Shown here: one piece after another, positions 61,823 to 64,000 of the stretch
How the letters are laid out: each line of letters opens with the position of its first letter
How positions within the stretch are numbered: position 1 is the stretch's first letter
Source: Massilia rhizosphaerae
GTDB taxonomy: Bacteria > Pseudomonadota > Gammaproteobacteria > Burkholderiales > Burkholderiaceae_D
Direction of reading: 5' to 3'
NCBI RefSeq assembly: GCF_016093545.1
Contig: NZ_JADKYX010000020.1
Span: forward strand, 98,122 to 162,121
Length of the DNA stretch: 64,000 nucleotides
Position numbers and translations under genes: made by a program
Notes under the pieces: model-generated
Told to the model about the DNA's origin: nothing
The model's input: only the letters and a program-made list of their open reading frames with translations
Database searches by the model: none

Positions 61823-62857
61823 TCAGCGCGCGCGGTAGGGTGCGGCGAGCGGTTCGCCGATGAACAGGCCCTGCGTCGGCCAGGCGACGCTCTTCCAATA
61901 CGCTTCGATCGCGCTGGCGCCCTGCACATAGTGCTTGAGCAGCACGGCCGGGTTCGGGAATTTCTGCCAGTGGTTGCAAGGCTCGCTGACGGTGCCGTAG
62001 CTGGCGGTCGCGCCCGCGTCCAGCCAGCGCAGGCTGCTCATCTGCTCGCCGCCGAGAAGGTCGCCGCCCAGCGACGTCAGGTGGTCCGCCAGCGCCCCCG
62101 GCAGGAAGTGGAGCGTGTCCAGCTTGGCGACGTCGGCCATGCCCGTTTCGTAGATCATGACGTCCTTGGCGCCTTCCAGCACGTCGGCCTGCATGGGCTT
62201 CGTCTTCAGCCTGCGCGCCGCGACCTTGCCGGCCGGCGGAAAGAACAGCGCGCGCGAATTGCGCGCCTTCTCCGACGTCGTCAAATAGTAGGCGGTGGCG
62301 GGCACGATGCGAAAGCCCGCCCCCGCCCCGCGATCGATCAAGGCCTTGGCCTGCGCGACGGATTCGGTCGGCAACAGCATCGAGATCCGGATATTCAGGT
62401 CCGTGTACGGACGCGCGGAACTGGAATTGAAGTAGGGACTCGGCCGGCCCGCCGCGCACGTCTTGGCGCACTGGCCGGGGTCGAACCCGAGGCTGTACGC
62501 GCCCGTGATGGAATTGCACTCGACCTTGTACGGCGCCGTCCACACCATCAGCACGGCCTGGATGCCGGGGCCCAGGTGCGCGTCGATCTCGTCCTTCAGC
62601 TGCGCGAACCGCTCGGCGCTGATCTCGCGCGGCTTGCCGGGAATGCGCACATGCACGACGTTGGCCGCCGGGATGCCGCGCCGCTTGCGATAGTACTCGC
62701 CGACCTTGACGCTGTTCGGCTCCGCATCGTTGATGACGATGGCCAGTTGATCGGGCTGGAGGTGGGACTCGCTGACGAATTGGGCACGGGACGGTGCCGC
62801 AACGAAAGCGAGGAGGCAGGCGAGCAGGGACGGGCAGAATCGCGGGATCCGGGTCAT
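61823..62857 (-). CDS. TIGR03790 family secreted protein
   Basis: A 344-aa secreted protein. The signal peptide (FCPSLLACLLAFVAAPSRA) ends near residue 25. The body begins LQPDQLAIVINDAEPNSVKVGEYYRKRRGIP and continues with VVHVRIP, QAVLMVWTAPYKVECNSITGAYSLGFD, all typical of the TIGR03790 family. The function of the family is unknown. Members are often found in bacteria with PEP-CTERM systems. ATG 62857 starts the signal directly. An open frame extends upstream but looks non-coding. Confidence 0.87.
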   Translation of the reverse strand: MTRIPRFCPSLLACLLAFVAAPSRAQFVSESHLQPDQLAIVINDAEPNSVKVGEYYRKRRGIPAANVVHVRIPGKPREISAERFAQLKDEIDAHLGPGIQAVLMVWTAPYKVECNSITGAYSLGFDPGQCAKTCAAGRPSPYFNSSSARPYTDLNIRISMLLPTESVAQAKALIDRGAGAGFRIVPATAYYLTTSEKARNSRALFFPPAGKVAARRLKTKPMQADVLEGAKDVMIYETGMADVAKLDTLHFLPGALADHLTSLGGDLLGGEQMSSLRWLDAGATASYGTVSEPCNHWQKFPNPAVLLKHYVQGASAIEAYWKSVAWPTQGLFIGEPLAAPYRAR

Positions 62858-62918
62858 GGGCACATCATGCCACAGCTTGCAACGCAGACAACTTAAGCGC
62901 GGCTTAGAGTCTGTCCCA

Positions 62919-62995
62919 GTAGGGTGGGCACCCCAGTGCCCACCAAACGCAAATCGGTCCGCGAACGCATGGTGGGCACGGGGTGCCCACCCTAC
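62919..62995. repeat. 77-bp palindromic element with 16-bp inverted ends
   Basis: Perfect terminal inverted repeats GTAGGGTGGGCACCCC (62919-62934) and its complement (62980-62995) enclose two smaller hairpins: GGTGGGCAC-CCCA-GTGCCCACC (62923-62944) and GGTGGGCAC-GGG-GTGCCCACC (62971-62991). The structure resembles a paired REP (BIME). The right end contains the stop codon of the neighbouring minus-strand gene. Confidence 0.85.
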
Positions 62996-63705
62996 AAGCG
63001 CCTGCGCGCGATCATGCCCAGCACGCCGAGACCGGCCAGCAGCATGGCCGCGGCGCCGGGTTCGGGCACGGGCGAAATCGCGAAGATTTCCAGCGCGTCC
63101 AGCTTCACGATTTCGCCGTGCAGGCTGCCGTCGATGATGCTGCGGCCCTCGTTGTCCGGATTCCCATAGCTCAGCTGCCACGACGTGGCAGCCGTCAGCG
63201 CGTCGTTGACGTACAGGTCCGGCCCGGAGCCGAAGATGGGGCCGTAGCCGACCTCGTTGTACGTCTGGCGCAGGCCCTGGCTCGGCAGTTGATAGCCCGT
63301 CAGCACTTGCCGGTACACGGCCGGGTCCGTCATATTGAACAGGAAGGCCGTGCGCTGCCAGTCGCGCTGGGTCTCGTGCCAGCCCTCATCCGAGGCCCAG
63401 CTCTGCGGGTTGTAGCCGCCCACGAGGAAGCTGTCGCCCGCGCCGTTCGTCACTTCCAGCAGGGTGAAGGTCGCACCCTTGCCGTCCGCGCCGGCGTGGA
63501 AAGCGTCCGACGTGTCGCCGGGATGCAGCGTGTACACATTGTTGAGGTTGAATTCGCCGGCGCCGAGCCAGCGTTCCAGTTGGGCGTGGCCGCTCGCGTC
63601 AAGCAGAGTGGAACCGCCGATGATGTCGCCTGCCGCCGCCGTGCCGGCGACGCCGGCCAGGGCCGCGCCCAGGGCGCCGGCCGCGATGATCGTCTTCATC
63701 TTCAT
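62992..63705 (-). CDS. PEP-CTERM protein with TLDc-like domain
   Basis: A 237-aa secreted protein with a signal peptide (IIAAGALGAALAGVAGTAAA, about residue 25). The body resembles a TLDc domain: LYTL-like start with AFHAGADGKGATFTLLE, FLVGGYNPQSW, RTAFLFNMTD, PIFGSGPDLYVND and a closing KLDALEIFAIS. The tail is VPEPGAAAMLLAGLGVLGMIARRRL, a PEP-CTERM signal. TLDc domains are mainly eukaryotic oxidation-resistance modules; a surface-exposed bacterial version is notable. The TAG stop lies within the palindromic repeat element. GGGGAAA precedes ATG 63705. Confidence 0.85.
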   Translation of the reverse strand: MKMKTIIAAGALGAALAGVAGTAAAGDIIGGSTLLDASGHAQLERWLGAGEFNLNNVYTLHPGDTSDAFHAGADGKGATFTLLEVTNGAGDSFLVGGYNPQSWASDEGWHETQRDWQRTAFLFNMTDPAVYRQVLTGYQLPSQGLRQTYNEVGYGPIFGSGPDLYVNDALTAATSWQLSYGNPDNEGRSIIDGSLHGEIVKLDALEIFAISPVPEPGAAAMLLAGLGVLGMIARRRL

Positions 63706-63795
63706 GATGTTTCCCCGATGGGTTCTCGACGACGCATTGTATGCCGCATGCGCGCGGCCATACGCACTGTAGCATTGTGGAACTAAAGGAAGAGA

Positions 63796-63822
63796 CGCGT
63801 CCGCACAGGCCGTGCGGACGCG
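63796..63822 (-). terminator. Hairpin downstream of manC
   Basis: An 11-bp perfect stem CGCGTCCGCAC-AGGCC-GTGCGGACGCG lies 23 bp after the manC stop. On the minus strand it is followed by a pyrimidine-rich TCTCTTCCTTT stretch, an imperfect U-tract, so termination is likely but not certain. Confidence 0.7.
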
Positions 63823-63845
63823 GAGGATGCGCTAAGGCCCGCCTG

Positions 63846-64000
63846 TCAAGCGCGCTTGTAGATGTCCTCGAATCGAACGATGTCGTCCTCGCCGAGGTAG
63901 CTGCCGGACTGCACTTCGATCAGGTGCAGCGGCAGCTTGCCCGGATTCTCCAGGCGGTGCGTCATGCCGATCGGAATGTACGTGGACTCGTTCTCGGACA
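63846..64000 (-). CDS. manC: Mannose-1-phosphate guanylyltransferase/mannose-6-phosphate isomerase, 3' end
   Basis: Only the last 51 codons lie in the window, ending ...YIPIGMTHRLENPGKLPLHLIEVQSGSYLGEDDIVRFEDIYKR-Ala and TGA. 'THRLENPG..PL..IEVQ.G.YLGEDDI.R..D.Y.R' is the hallmark of the cupin (phosphomannose isomerase) domain at the end of AlgA/CpsB/ManC-type bifunctional enzymes. It supplies GDP-mannose for exopolysaccharide, and the name depends on the missing part. Confidence 0.9.
   Translation of the reverse strand, partial: SENESTYIPIGMTHRLENPGKLPLHLIEVQSGSYLGEDDIVRFEDIYKRA

Overview
The window is about 64 kb of high-GC, densely coding chromosome from a Gram-negative betaproteobacterium. 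The closest fit is Oxalobacteraceae, Massilia/Duganella/Telluria-like. The reasons are the 'GIRHKF' porin tail at the left edge, the betaproteobacterial cysI-DUF934-cysHDN order with cysB, the Fe/S methylcitrate pathway (acnD/prpF), several PEP-CTERM proteins, an EpsA-type regulator and a DUF4214 protein. This placement is inference; no rRNA or species marker is present. No tRNA, rRNA, CRISPR array, prophage or intact insertion sequence was seen.

Layout. 0-8 kb: porin tail, a methyltransferase coupled to cysB, then the divergent assimilatory sulfate operon cysI-DUF934-cysH-cysD-cysN-cobA. 8-16 kb: a small hypothetical, a large DUF4214 protein, cbiX coupled to lptG-lptF, divergent pepA, and small genes. 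17-22 kb: a PEP-CTERM protein, xthA, and a four-PAS GGDEF-EAL protein. 22-34 kb: the methylcitrate operon prpB-prpC-GNAT-acnD-prpF, a secreted hydrolase, the actP-DUF485 permease pair, and the sigma-54 activator prpR. 33.8-36.4 kb: a cystathionine beta-synthase/gamma-lyase pair. 36-46 kb: chemoreceptor, clpS-clpA, cold-shock gene, icd, pseudouridine synthase, a small Ala/Lys peptide, a repeat-derived element, rpsT and murJ. 46-56 kb: an 11-gene, almost entirely overlapping operon that combines T2SS-type gspG-F-E and a secretin with four genes in the PilM-N-O-P positions, ending in three extra pseudopilins. 56-64 kb: a small lipoprotein, an atypical response regulator coupled to an EpsA-like LuxR regulator, two more PEP-CTERM proteins, an ExeM-type nuclease, a TIGR03790 protein, and the 3' end of a mannose-1-phosphate guanylyltransferase that probably opens an exopolysaccharide locus.

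How the parts fit. CysB, CysI, CysH, CysD and CysN plus CobA (and possibly CbiX for siroheme) form one sulfur-assimilation module, complemented downstream by the CBS/CGL pair. The prp genes form a propionate module. A full-consensus -24/-12 promoter lies before prpB. A TTTCA-N3-TGAAA palindrome lies upstream of that promoter, and the same palindrome recurs between the actP operon and prpR, which suggests PrpR may also control the permease. The PEP-CTERM proteins, EpsA-like regulator and ManC point to a PEP-CTERM/exosortase and exopolysaccharide lifestyle.

Best candidates for something new: the hybrid T2SS/T4P-like operon with an odd terminal pseudopilin, the receiver protein with Glu in place of the phospho-acceptor Asp coupled to the EpsA-like gene, the acetyltransferase inside the prp operon, and two families of palindromic repeats.
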